Below are positions 21,898 to 32,820 of a stretch of 64,000 nt of DNA, in pieces. A program made the position numbers and the translations under genes. Positions within the stretch are counted from its first letter, which is position 1. Every line of letters starts with the position of its first letter. The stretch spans positions 75,475,558-75,539,557 of the forward strand of contig NW_026262668.1 in NCBI RefSeq assembly GCF_021869535.1, in the 5' to 3' direction. Origin of the DNA: Mytilus californianus (taxonomy: Eukaryota; Mollusca; Bivalvia; Mytilida; Mytilidae). Under the pieces are notes generated by a model, which had not been told where the DNA came from, did no database searches, and was given only the letters and a program-made list of their open reading frames with translations.

Positions 21898-22103
21898 AAG
21901 TACTGATCATCGGATGACCGCAAATTCTTGTGGATGGTCTCAAGCACTTGTCCCAGAAAAAAATCATATCTGTACCTGAAAGTAATGTTAATGTACAGAG
22001 ATATATTTTTTTTCTGAGACAAGTTCGTGCGTGGATGATGAATAAATGTTCGGGAATTCAACCTCACCGTAATAACTATTATATTGTAGTGGTACAAATT
22101 ATA
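21898..22103 (-). repeat. Interspersed repeat, inverted copy of 8791-8996
   Basis: It matches the reverse complement of 8791-8996 end to end. Internally TTGTCCCAGAAAAAAATCAT...TGTAC (21949-21976) pairs with GTACAGAGATATATTTTT...GAGACAA (21993-22022), a hairpin of about 29-bp arms and a 16-nt loop. Confidence 0.85.
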
Positions 22104-23409
22104 TATTATTAATCTGTGATCTAAAAAAAATATTTTTATGAGTATTCATTGAAGAAATAAACTTATACCAAGCGATAAGGAATGTTATTTTGCACTCTAT
22201 AATGTCCGTATTTTAAATCGGTTACCAGTCAAAAACGAAAGCTACGTAAGTAGAAATCTCTTTGGTAACAATACATCGGAATGTTAAAATGAATAAATAA
22301 GTAATAATTATGGTAATTTTCTTTCATTGGGGTGGGGACGTGTGAGGAAACAGTGGAATTTCTCTTATTTTTTTTCAAGTCTACACCTTGAAGAAGGAAA
22401 AACAGTCAATAAATACCCCCTTTTCCAAAGACCTACAAATTTCAACCCCCTCCCTCCCTCTTCCCAAAAAAGCCACCACCGGACAATTACACCCATACGC
22501 ACATACACACATTTTCAATACTTTTGTTCGTAATAACAAAAAAATCGTATTAAGTTTCTAAATGCATTATAAGTTTAAAATATTGCGTCGGTAGTGAATC
22601 TAGAACTTCAAGTGTGGAAGTTGTTTGCGACTTCACGAACTTAATTTGGATTTGCCGGTTATGGTCTCATTAATATTTACCACACCTTCATTCGATATTA
22701 GCTTCAGCTGAAAAATTTTCTGCTAGTGAAATTGTTGAAACTAAGGATTCAGGTTTTAACAATTGAGGCGTGCGGAACCAGGCGTAAAAATTGATGCCTA
22801 TGGATTTTGAAGACATCGCCATAACATTATACCGCAAATCTATAACTATATAAAATTGAATGCACCTTTCCATTAAAAAAATGATGAAATTAAAGGCCCC
22901 TTTTATTTCTTCCGATCCCTCTTTTTGGGGTTACAAATGACTGGTCCTTTATATAAGCCATTACCCTATCAAAGTCCGATTTTTTCCCATTCTTTTATGT
23001 CTATCTTGAGAATATATAAAGAGAAACTCGAACAGCTAAAATAATCAGCAAGGCAAAATTTACATTAATGTACATACTAGAAATTCGTGTATTAACTTCT
23101 TATAGATTATTTTTTTTATGGTGTACAGAAATTGACAAATATAATGCCCTCCCTTGTTAAAATGAGCATAGAGCATGAAATAAAAGAATTATTTCTTAAA
23201 TCTAATAATCTTAACCGTATGTTCATTATTGCAGACTCCGTATGTTTATTATTTTAGACCAATCGATTAAAACAAAACGTTGCAATTAATATATTTTGAC
23301 ATTTTTCCAACAATATCAGGTATGATTTTTTACATCTTCAAACGAGATACTAATATGCCAAGGTTTATATCTTTTTAAATCTCAACCATTTTCCAAACGA
23401 CAGCTAAAA
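22104..23409. other. AT-rich DNA, nothing recognised
   Basis: Short C-rich and A-rich tracts near 22440-22480. No gene or repeat boundary that I can support. Confidence 0.35.
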
Positions 23410-24215
23410 ATTTGAGCCTGATTAATTGTTACTCCGCAGAAGCAGATCGGAATCAGTTCTGACGTAGTGAGTAATCGCTTTAATCGTAATCATGTTCACT
23501 GACCATCCGGACGATGAATGCACATCATCATAATGATGTTTCGATATCATGATAATGATGTTCTGACATCATATAAAGATGTAAACCGAACCACACCATA
23601 TAACGATGTTAGTACATAACATAAGGATAAGTTCACATCATATAAAGAAGTTTGCACATAATATAAAGACATCTGTACATGATATAAGATAATTTGCACA
23701 TCATATAAGACCATTTGCACATCATATAAGATAATTCGCACATCATATAATATAATTTGCACATCATATAATATAATTTGCACATCAGATAATGTCAAAT
23801 TGTCATCATATAAAGGTGATTGCATATCGTATAAAGGTGATTGTACATCACATAATGCCGTTTCTACATCGTATAAGGAAAGCATCACATAATATAAGGA
23901 CTCAATCACATTACATAATGGAAAAAGCACATCATTTAATGAATTGTGGACATGATATAAAGATGTTTGCACCTCATATAAATGTGTTTGGACAGCATAT
24001 AAGGACAACTTCACATCATATAATGACAAGTGTACATCATATAAGGACAAGTTCACATCACATAATGACAAGTGTACATCATATAAGGATAAGTGCACAT
24101 CATATAATGTCATTTGCACATCATATAAGGGTAAAATGACATCATATAATTGCAAATGAACATCATATAATGAGAAATGTCATAATAAGACAGTGTCGGC
24201 GTTCCATATGCATAC
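23410..24215 (-). mobile_element. 21-bp-array element, copy 2 (inverted)
   Basis: A tandem array of the reverse-complement unit (general form CACATCATATAAGGACAAGTK) spans about 23515-24170. The flanks CAGAAGCAGATCGGAATCAG and TCGTAATCATGTTCAC on the left, and ACAGTGTCGGCGTTCCATAT on the right, mirror the flanks of copy 1 at 17881-18618. The unit spelling differs between copies, so the arrays have evolved independently while the flanks stayed similar. Long open frames on both strands result from the 21-bp period. Confidence 0.85.
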
Positions 24216-24500
24216 ACTATGTTGATTTCGTTGTGTTCAAATTAAAATTGAAAAAGAAACTACAGAACCGTTATTCCTATTCTAATGAATAACAAAAAGA
24301 ATTAATGTATAAAATCAAAATAAAATTCCGCGAAATTTCATGAATGATCTTGGCGCCTTAACGTCATGTCAAAACATGACGTCATACGAAGGAAAACTCT
24401 CAACCTGAACATTATTCCATTACATGTACGCTCTAAATTCGGATAATATCGCATTAAAATGGAGTTTTGAGGTAGGTGTTGTTTCATTTTCTATTCTATA

Positions 24501-24668
24501 CACCTTATCGCTATTCCCGGCTGATCCGAGAATCTGTCCCGCTTGAACTTTTGACGTCATACAACAATCACTTTTCCATTGTGGCGTCAGATATTTTGTA
24601 TTGTGACGTCAAAATTTTACGGGAACCTGTGGGATGTCCAGTAATGGCGGACAAATAGCGATAAGGTG
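24501..24668. mobile_element. 168-bp MITE flanked by TA
   Basis: CACCTTATCGCTATT at 24501-24515 is exactly reverse-complemented at 24654-24668, and both ends abut TA, the target duplication of Tc1/mariner-type elements. The interior has TTTTGACGTCATAC and GTGACGTCAAAA (CRE-like TGACGTCA cores) and TACGGGAACCTGTG. A diverged relative without clear TIRs lies at 47143-47245. Confidence 0.85.
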
Positions 24669-24816
24669 TATTGCATCATTCGCACATTCATGGATTTCAG
24701 CAAGTCAACATGGCGGCTCACTCCTTTAGTTACGACATGTCAATTGTTAATTTGACTGTAAATAGTAGCCAACGAAAAAAATGTTTGGGTTAAGAATTAT
24801 AAGGATTGAGCACATT

Positions 24817-25060
24817 AGAAATAATTCATGCAAGCCTTAGATTTATTTGAAATTTGTAGCTTTTATCTTACTGGGGGTAAAATAGAACAGCCATATGCGG
24901 CACACGGCAATCTTATACCTTCGCTTCAGTTTTTCAAATTACCGTATTTGTCCTATTAGAATCGAAATAATTCATGCAAGCCATAGATTTGTAATCATTT
25001 TCACATGGCCTGGGGCATGTGAAAATTTACAACAAATCTATGGCTTGCATGAATTATTTC
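24817..25060. repeat. Near-perfect hairpin with 44-bp arms plus third arm copy
   Basis: GAAATAATTCATGCAAGCCA...TTTTCACATG (24964-25007) is reverse-complemented at 25016-25060 across an 8-nt loop. A direct copy of the first 25 bases or so lies at 24817-24844. The 69-codon frame across the hairpin is a by-product. Confidence 0.85.
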
Positions 25061-25233
25061 TTAAAGTAATCCACTCCATAAGAATGAGACAATGGAACAT
25101 TTAATCGTCATCAAGGTAAGGAAATTTAACAAAAGAAGGGATAGGTCGCATATTCGACAAAAAAAAACCCCGATTGAAATAAGAAATGAAACGCATGAAA
25201 GGCATTATTAATCTTAATACACAACAATTATAG

Positions 25234-25894
25234 GATGATATATCCATCGCACCTAAAGGTAAACTCAAAAACCACACTGATGAGACAATATGGGTAGAGA
25301 TTAAAGGTAAAGGTCAATCATTTCTTCTTTGTGGTACTTATATGCCTGAGTGGACGGACAATGACTATTGGACAAGACTTAATCATTCACTGGGATTGAG
25401 TTACCAGCTAAATGAGAATATTGTGATAACAGGAGATTTGAACTCTGATTTATTTCAATTCATAAGATACAATTAATCTTTTTAATCTAGAAAATGTAAT
25501 AAATAAACCGACAAGGGTGACTGTACACAGTAGCACATTGCTAAACCCGATAATAATCAGCGACACAATTAAATATTCTATTGCCGACGTACTTAAATTA
25601 CCGTCTGAAATAAGTGATCACGATGCATCTTTAATATTTTTAGAATGTCCGAGATTTTCATCAAAATCATTCAAAAGAGAAATTTGGTTGTACGAAAAAG
25701 CAGATTTAAATAAATTTTCTTTAGGACTTGATTCTGTCGGTGGGATGAACTTTTTTCTAATGTTGAGGATGTTGACGAGATGTGCAATACATTTACTCAA
25801 AAACTCCTTGACATCGCAAGGCAGAGCATCCCAACTCGACATGTTTACAGACGAAACAATGACAGACCATGGTTTGACAACGAGCTTAGGGTAA
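25234..25894 (+). pseudogene. LINE AP-endonuclease domain
   Basis: The first frame from 25234 reads APKGKLKNHTDETIWVEIKG, FLLCGTYMPEW and IVITGDLNSD, holding the GDLN active-site strand. A stop and frame change near 25470 lead to NLENVINKPTRVTVHSSTLL, PIIISD and EISDHDASLIF, the SDH catalytic end of the fold. The N-terminal strand is missing. It would nick target DNA in an intact element; here it is split over two frames. Confidence 0.8.
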
Positions 25895-26208
25895 GGAAAG
25901 ATTATTTGCAGATGACACATCTCTCAGCTACTCTAGTCGTGACACGTCACAATCTGAGTGAGCTGAGCGATTGGTCTAAGAAATGGCTGATGTCCTTTAA
26001 CCCCAAAAAAACAGAAATTATGTTGTATTCATACATTGAAACTCCGGAAATGAATTTCATATTCAATGGTAAGAATATTCAAGTTACAGATTTTCATAAA
26101 CATTTGGGTGTTACATTTAGTAGAGACGCTAAATGGAACACCCATATGGAAGGTATCATAAAAAATGTATCGAAAGATTTGAATGTACGTTTGTACTTAG
26201 AAAATTAA
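25780..26208 (+). pseudogene. LINE linker fused to RT active-site end
   Basis: A 142-residue frame. RRNNDRPWFDNELRVRKD is the linker after the endonuclease. Immediately after it FADDTSLS is encoded at 25905-25928 in another frame. The first frame then resumes with SELSDWSKKWLMSFNPKKTE and DFHKHLGVTFSRDAKWNTHM, the RT thumb. A deletion of most of the RT between linker and FADD is the simplest reading. Confidence 0.8.
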
Positions 26209-26330
26209 AGTACAACTTAAGCAGGAATAACTTAGAAAAGCTATATTTGACTTTTATAAGACCGTTACTCGAATATGCCTGTGAAGTTTGGGATAATATA
26301 AGTGTGGGTTATTGTAACAAATAAGAGCAG
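26133..26330 (+). pseudogene. LINE RT C-terminal continuation
   Basis: LKYNLSRNNLEKLYLTFIRP and LLEYACEVWDNISVGYCNK continue the RT thumb in the next frame. The stop after it is followed by more homologous coding (QLEAAKIVTGLP, EIGWETLAERTERRKLQLF) to about 26460. Confidence 0.75.
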
Positions 26331-26689
26331 CTGCAGCTTGAGGCAGCCAAAATTGTAACAGGTCTTCCTATTTTTACTAGTAGTAGAATTATTTATGATG
26401 AGATTGGTTGGGAAACTCTAGCTGAACGAACAGAAAGGAGGAAGTTACAATTATTTTTATAATATTCAACATAATAATGCACCAGCCTATCTTTGCAATT
26501 TAATTCCACCAACAATCCAAAGTACAGCTGTTTACCCCTTACGTAATGGGAATGACATAATATACCCTTTTTGTAGACTTTCATTGACCCAAGAATCCTT
26601 CATACCTTCAACTATACCACTGTGGAATAACCTTAATGTGGTGACCCGCAACTTTGACTCTTGAGGTAAATTTAAAACCGAATTAAAAA

Positions 26690-27066
26690 ATTTTAAACTG
26701 AATTCAAAAGCCCAAGTACCTAAACATTATGAATTTGGCAATCTTAAACTCAACATCATTTTGACTCAACTTAGATACTCCGCTTCTTTTTTGAATCATT
26801 GTCTTAACAGAGTCAATATCATTTCAGATCCGTCTTGTCGCTGTGGTGCTAAGCGTGAAGATGCAGATCACTTCTTTTTTGAAGTCCTAATCATGCGAAT
26901 ATAAGAAAAAAACTATCTAATAATCTGAACTGGTTACCAGAGAACTCTCCACTAAATTTATACATCTTTACCTCCGGTGATTCGTCATTAACTAATGATG
27001 AAAATGAAAGAATTTTAAAGAATGTATATGAATTTATCAAAGAGTCAAAGAGGTTTTTAATTGTAT
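26690..27066 (+). pseudogene. LINE C-terminal Cys/His segment
   Basis: Reads LNIILTQLRYSASFLNHCLN and PSCRCGAKREDADHFFFE. After a frameshift, KKLSNNLNWLPENSPLNLYI...FIKESKRFLIV leads to TAA at about 27066. The C.CG...E.A.HFF pattern is the zinc-knuckle-like end of many LINE ORF2 proteins. Confidence 0.75.
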
Positions 27067-27260
27067 AATATAGCACACCACAGTGCATATACATGTATAT
27101 TGTGAACAACCATTCATATCATCACACATCATCTTTTTACGTATATCCAATATATATAATCTATTGTTTGCATGCATGCTTTGTAAAAATTCTATTGTTA
27201 TAAATTGTTCATTGGAGAAGACTTTATAAGTTTGATTTACTTTTGTCTCATCCCTTTTGC

Positions 27261-28574
27261 ATATTTAGCAAATAAAATATGTTTAAGGCGAAGTGTACGT
27301 AATATAACTACTCCACAGACTTTTTTATATTTTACATGTGGATTTTGCTTGTAAAATTACATCAGAATATAAAATAAAAAAGGGGGTAACCGTTTTCGTT
27401 TTTCAGATACAAGCTGTTAAAACTAACAGCATGATACGCCAGAAATACAAAGGATAATATATATAGGGAAAATCATAAAAAACGGCAGATATTTTTACTT
27501 TATCATGATTTTCTAATTCGTTGGTCAACAGAATTTTTTTAAAATTCGAAATGCGATTCAAAAATAAACGACGAATCCATTGGTGCAAAGAAAGTCCTTA
27601 GCAACCGTGCTAGTTTTCAAGCTATATTCTCTTGAAGTTTGATTTTAAGCGGGAAATTATAAAATATTCGGCGACGTTATTGATGTCTGCTGTAACGTCA
27701 CCACAAATTCTACTCTATAACGCTAGTATACCCATTGTACTGTACAGTATTGTTATACAAATCGTGAGTGTGTGTAACACATTTTCCTGAGTATTGGAAA
27801 TGCTAAAAAAAAATAAAAGCGTAATCGGTTGACATGGTTGATAATGATACAAACTGAAAAATGTTAAATGATATTTCTGCTGCCAAAATAATGCAAATTG
27901 GCAAATAAATATACTGCAAGTGAAAGAAAGTGACTGTATAGACTTTAACTCCATTATTTATTGATTAGACAGGGTTCCACATCTTTTCTTTTAAATATTT
28001 GTATTGTTCTAATAATTTTAAATAAAATATCGAGTTGTCCAGATTAGTACAGAATGATTCTATACATATTTGAAAAATTCGGTTATAATATTAGGATCGC
28101 TTCTTTTCATCCTCACCATTAACGGCACTATGCGAGGTATTGCGTACACAACCCATTCTATTTGTCAAGTTCACACACGTGCACGTGATTCTACAATTTT
28201 TCTTGAAAATTTCCTGTCTCGATAGCTTTCCTTTTTTTTTAACTACACGACAAGGCATTATACATGGTATAATGTTTGCTGGAGATTCATTAACAAAGGA
28301 AATAATTTCTTGTACCATTATTTCTTAAATTTCCACATGTACGACTAAGATAAAATTAAGAAATCTGCAAATGCATATTATCTTGAGAATGGCTGTAATA
28401 AGGTCAAAAGAAGAACCCGTATATGAATTTCAGCAAAATAAAACAGATCGGAGTTTTTTATATAACTTCCCGTTGCATAGATCACTGCCTGTGTTATGCC
28501 TTAGCATTGTGTATATTGTAATGCTAAAGCCGTATTGTTAAGTCTAAGTCTAAAGCTTTGTGTATTATAGTTAT
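27261..28574. other. AT-rich DNA, nothing recognised
   Basis: No exon, RNA gene or repeat that I can defend on either strand. Confidence 0.35.
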
Positions 28575-28790
28575 ATGCTGTAAATGTGCTGGTCACACGG
28601 TCATAATATAAATGTACTGGTGTCATGATATAAATGTACTGGTGTCATGAAATAAATGTACGTATGTAATGCTATACGAATGTGCGTATGTAATGCTATA
28701 CGAATGTACCTATGTAATGATATATGAATGTACGTATGTAATGCTATACTATGTATGTATGTAATGCTATACGAATGTACCAAGGGCGAT
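28575..28790. repeat. Minisatellite, about 22-24-bp unit, roughly 8 copies
   Basis: Variants of ATGTACTGGTGTCATGATAT and ACGAATGTACGTATGTAATG follow each other from about 28600 to 28785. The unit drifts along the array. A minus-strand frame of the form HTYIRIAL reads the repeat. Confidence 0.75.
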
Positions 28791-30720
28791 GTTATGAGAA
28801 TGTAATCATCCAGTATGATGCTAAAAATGTTTCAAGTGTAAATTCATTAGATTGTATCCAGTATAATGTAAGGAGACCACTTCTAAGCAAGGATCGAAGC
28901 TCATAAACTCGGCAATAAAATCAGGACCTTTAGAAAGTTCGGAGAGCCGACAACCTTGCTTCGGAAGTTGGAAGGAGACTGTTCATAATATAATGCTATA
29001 CGAGTTTACCTTGCGTATTGTGCCTGTATCTAATGCAAATAAATTGGGTTTTTTAATGTGATATAGAAATAAGGAGATGTGGTATCATTGCAAATTGGAC
29101 AACTATTTGCCACAGTTTAAGGTAGATCTATCGGGTGTATTTTTTCTGTGCGTCCTTTCTGGTCATGTTGCAAAATTACTTATTTGTTTTACAAATAGTT
29201 TACCAAGTATCATTCAATATACAGCACAATACCTACAACTTAAAATTTAAAGATTGAACTATCAATATTTTTTTTCAAGAAAAATTAGGCCCGTGACCCC
29301 CCCCCCCCCCCCCCTTTTTTTATATATATATACTTATATATTTCAGAAGTATTAATTAACGAAATTATCTCTTCGAATTTTAGACAATTCTATCGTTTAA
29401 TGTTTCTTCAATAAGGAAAACTTAAGTTTCCCCTATATAAACAAAATAAAATACCCTGAATGTGGTTACTTTCAATGTATTGTTAAGAAAAAACAAGGTC
29501 CGCGATCCCCAGTTTTTATATTGAAATTTGAAATTACTTTGACCGAAAAGTCTTTTACAGAAGCTGACGAAACATTTATCGCCGAAAATTTTGACACCCT
29601 ACTGCCTTATTGAATGAAGTGGATATAAGCAATTATAATAGGCAACCATAAGGCCATCAACCATGAGAAAAATTCCTAACGTTTAGTCGGCTATAAAAGG
29701 CCCCGACATAGTAACATTATTTTCTTCACCCTCTCCCTTCTTCCCTATACCTTATACTCTATAATTCTATAATACTAGTAATCTTCAATATTGAGACTTG
29801 AGAAGAAAAAATACTTCAAAATTGTATTCTCTACTTCTGAATGATACACAAAAGAACAACACAAGAATGCAAATTTCGCTATCCTTTTGACAAGGAGCAG
29901 AGATGACACTGTCTTTTATCTCTAGGAATTCTATTCCATCTGCCTGTTTCTATAGGTATTTTAAAGTTGCAGCATTGCAGTTAAGTAATATTTTTACGAT
30001 CTGCAAGTGAGAGTCTTACTAAATATTTTTCTAAGTCAAATTAAGGTCGATTTTGAAAAGACTATAACATTTCCCCGTCGATGAGTTTTGGATTTGACTG
30101 TGCCATTGTTGGATGAATTCATCTGTTAATCTTTGCTTAATATTCGTTTTTATCTGAATTGGATCGATTTTCGATTGAAGATTCCATATCAAGCTAAATC
30201 CAGTATTGTCAAATATAATTTTTTACATGTTCAATCCATTTAAACGTATGCAATAAAGATTCGTTCAATTTTAACATTGTAGAGTACAAAATGGAAGAAA
30301 GTTTACGATTATTGCAAAAAAACAACTAACAAAGTACAAAATGCTCAGAAGTAAATGAAAACACAGGCGCTTGGGGCATCGAACCCCTCTCCCTTTTTAT
30401 TAAGAGGGGAAGCTTGTGTGAACTACAATTATTGTAAGACTGTATGGATAAGAGCAAGAACACATACGATAGGGGATTGAAAATGTTTAACTAAAAAAAA
30501 ATAATTAAAACAAAGTTTAAAAAAAAGATAGAGAAAGGAAAATGGGGTCCATGTCCAAAGCGCTTGTGGGAATGATACAACAATTTACAAGTTATATCTT
30601 CGGTCAGATAAACAAGAGTCTCTCATCGAAAGAAATGACATACGTACGATGGCTACTGGTGAAATGTGACGTACCTTTGTTTACTTTGCTCTGATTCGTT
30701 AATCATGCATTCATTATACC
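28791..30720. other. Mostly unrecognised; poly-C tract and R1 fragments
   Basis: 29055-29115 (-) carries AAGGAGATGTGGTATCATTG and TTGGACAACTATTTGCCA, the 3' part of family R1. 29640-29705 (-) has TTTAGTCGGCTATAAAAGGC, its 5' landmark. A run of 18 C is at 29297-29314. Otherwise nothing is supported. Confidence 0.5.
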
Positions 30721-30766
30721 TATAAGATAGAGATCATCATTTCCGGAAACGACATTACATTCAGTA
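30721..30766 (+). promoter_or_regulatory. Possible core promoter of the Ly6-type gene
   Basis: TATAAGAT at 30721-30728, a palindromic ETS-type site TTCCGGAA at 30741-30748 and an initiator-like TTCAGTA at 30760-30766 lie just upstream of the ATG at 30777. Spacing from the TATA-like box to the initiator is slightly long. This is suggestive only. Confidence 0.3.
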
Positions 30767-30776
30767 AAACATAATC

Positions 30777-30852
30777 ATGGATATATACAACAAAACTGTA
30801 ACGATTATGAAATTCGTAACATGCTGTCTATTATTTGTTTGTCATCTAACAG
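30777..30852 (+). CDS. Ly6/uPAR-domain protein, exon 1 (signal peptide)
   Basis: ATG at 30777; a second in-frame ATG at codon 11 begins an ideal signal peptide (MKFVTCCLLFVCHLT). The donor CTAACAG|GTAAGA is near consensus, and the exon ends in phase 1. The next coding exon at 35553 has an acceptor in the matching phase, restoring GAA (Glu) at the junction. Cleavage is likely around E26-A29, just before the first paired cysteine. The intron is 4700 bp. Confidence 0.75.
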
Positions 30853-32758
30853 GTAAGAAAGTGTAATGTGATGGCTTATATAAATCATATTAGAATGATC
30901 ACCATATACATCTATGAAACACCTTCATGTAATTATTTGTACATGTAGATCTATTTATTTTCTTCTTTTTGAAGCAAATTCACTGTTGCACTTCGCCGCG
31001 TTCGTTATACATAAAATTCTTATGGAAAATTGTTCTTTATTTTAGTGTGTTATTTTTCAGACTGGGGATAAATGTTTGTGATGACAAGAATTGAGTGAAA
31101 CAGTTACACATAATTTTAAATTCGAATAACAATATTGTTGACTCGACTCTATTAAAAATTAATAATATGTAGTTTTCATATATAAACAACATCATATGTT
31201 AAACTATTGACAATTTTGACAAGTCCCTCTGGTCATTTCCAATGCCACACGCGTTGACAAAGACAATAATGCACAAGAGGGTATGTTGATAACATGAGAG
31301 AAATTTATAACGGTTCGTTTGTTTTCCGATCCTAATTAAACTGTCTTATTTGTAATGCGTATGCTATGATTTTCACAGTATAATATTGTTTGACAAACAG
31401 ATTGTGAAATATTTACCACATTGAAAAGGGAAATTGTCAATAGTTTGAACATTTAAATATTTAATTTAGTACTCCACGGAATATTGTTAGTATTCGGGAA
31501 CACAAAGAAACCGATTTAAAACAACCTGATGTCCTTGAATAAAAAAATAATGAAACACTGTGTATATATACAAGGCATGCCATTCGGGTATTTTGTTGAT
31601 TTCAATTCAACTACATAGCAAGCAGGTGAGGGCATCATGTGCAAGTATGCACGAAGGATGACTTAGTAAGGAACTAAAGCAAGCTGTCACTTTGCTGTTC
31701 AATCCATATAATTGTTGATGAAATAAACACAATAATGTAGGTTCTTACTTTCGATATTCCCAATGTGAGGAATTTCACATATTATGTCTTTATCTAGGGA
31801 CCATGAGAAGAGTTCAAAATATAGAAGGCAACATTGATGATCATTAGAATTTTTAAATTGTTCTTTGAAATTGGATAATAATCATGCAACTCTACTGATA
31901 CAGTATGGAAGCAGTTATATTAATACAGCATAAAGTGTCACAAGTTTTGTCTACACCACCGGATCTAGAGCCAGCAATAAAGAAGCCATTTTTAGGACAG
32001 TAAATGCGCATCAACGTTCTAATTTATTCACATAATTCATTTCGTACCGAGTGCTTCAGCAAGGCTGTCATTCGGTATATCGAGAAAAAAGATCGTGAAA
32101 GAATAAGTAACGGTGGTCAGGTATTGCGACAGGATCGTGAAGGAAATCTTATCGAGAAGACACATGCAAGGTCAAAAGATAATGTAATTTGTCGAATTAT
32201 AAGGACAAATTTTGAAAAAAAAACTGTCTGTCAAAATGGTTCAACATTATGATCAGTATCTGAGAAAAATCAGAGTTTTAAAGATCACCGTTTTTACAAA
32301 ACTAAAAAAGGCAGATTGCTCTCCAACAATTCAAAGACATGAAAAATGAAAACAATTTTTTTTCTTCATTTAATGATTTACTAAATTACTATTCTCTGAA
32401 TAATGTTGTTCTATATTAAAGTTTCAAATGGCTCTCAAAATTAAGTTGTAATAGCTCAATCAAAAAGTGGGGCAACATTGGAATATTTATATAAATTTTA
32501 TATTTATGGCCGTGAAAGATCGGGTACCACTTCTTTGTGATTGTGAAAAGGATCGTCAAAGATCTGATCATGATGTCGCTTATTTGTCATTGCACAAATC
32601 ATTGCAAGTGTTAAAATAAGTTTTGAAAATGAAAATTTATAATGTAATTGGTATAGCAAAAGACTGAACTTCTATGACTTCTTCCGGTTCACTTTTGTTA
32701 GGAATACAACTGTTAGGCTATGACGGTTTAATGACACTTGTCTGGTTTTATAATAAGA

Positions 32759-32820
32759 CCACGCCGACTAATTCGTGGTGCCCTATATCAATTACTGTCT
32801 GTCTGTCTGTCCGTCGTCAA
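32759..32820. repeat. Hairpin followed by (GTCT)n microsatellite
   Basis: CCACG ... CGTGG forms a 5-bp stem around CCGACTAATT (32759-32778), followed within 20 nt by CTGTCTGTCTGTCTGTCCGT. This matches the 5' head architecture of the tandem-core elements elsewhere in the window; a related head (GTCGACTTTTGGCGGG) is at about 58456. The body downstream is too degenerate to delimit. Confidence 0.5.

Larger units (their letters stand above)
25234..27260 (+). mobile_element. Internally deleted APE-type LINE
   Basis: Coding remnants in order on the + strand: endonuclease (25234-25894), linker (25780-25900), RT palm end and thumb (25905-26330), then a C-terminal Cys/His segment and end (26690-27066), and a 3' UTR to about 27260 containing AAATAAAATATG. 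The central RT part, including fingers and the FxD Asp, is absent: the linker RPWFDNELRVRKD runs within a few bases into FADD. Several frameshifts and stops are present. It is a different LINE lineage from the element at 1505-4506. Confidence 0.85.

Noticed and set aside
23547-24155. A 202-codon minus frame of LYDV repeats as a gene
   Set aside because: Same reason: it reads the second 21-bp array.
17920-24170. CRISPR-like periodicity of the 21-bp arrays
   Set aside because: There are no unique spacers, the unit itself drifts, and the genome is animal with introns.
32004-32252. 82-codon frame in the Ly6-type intron
   Set aside because: No recognised domain and no flanking splice signals; the sequence may hide an old repeat.
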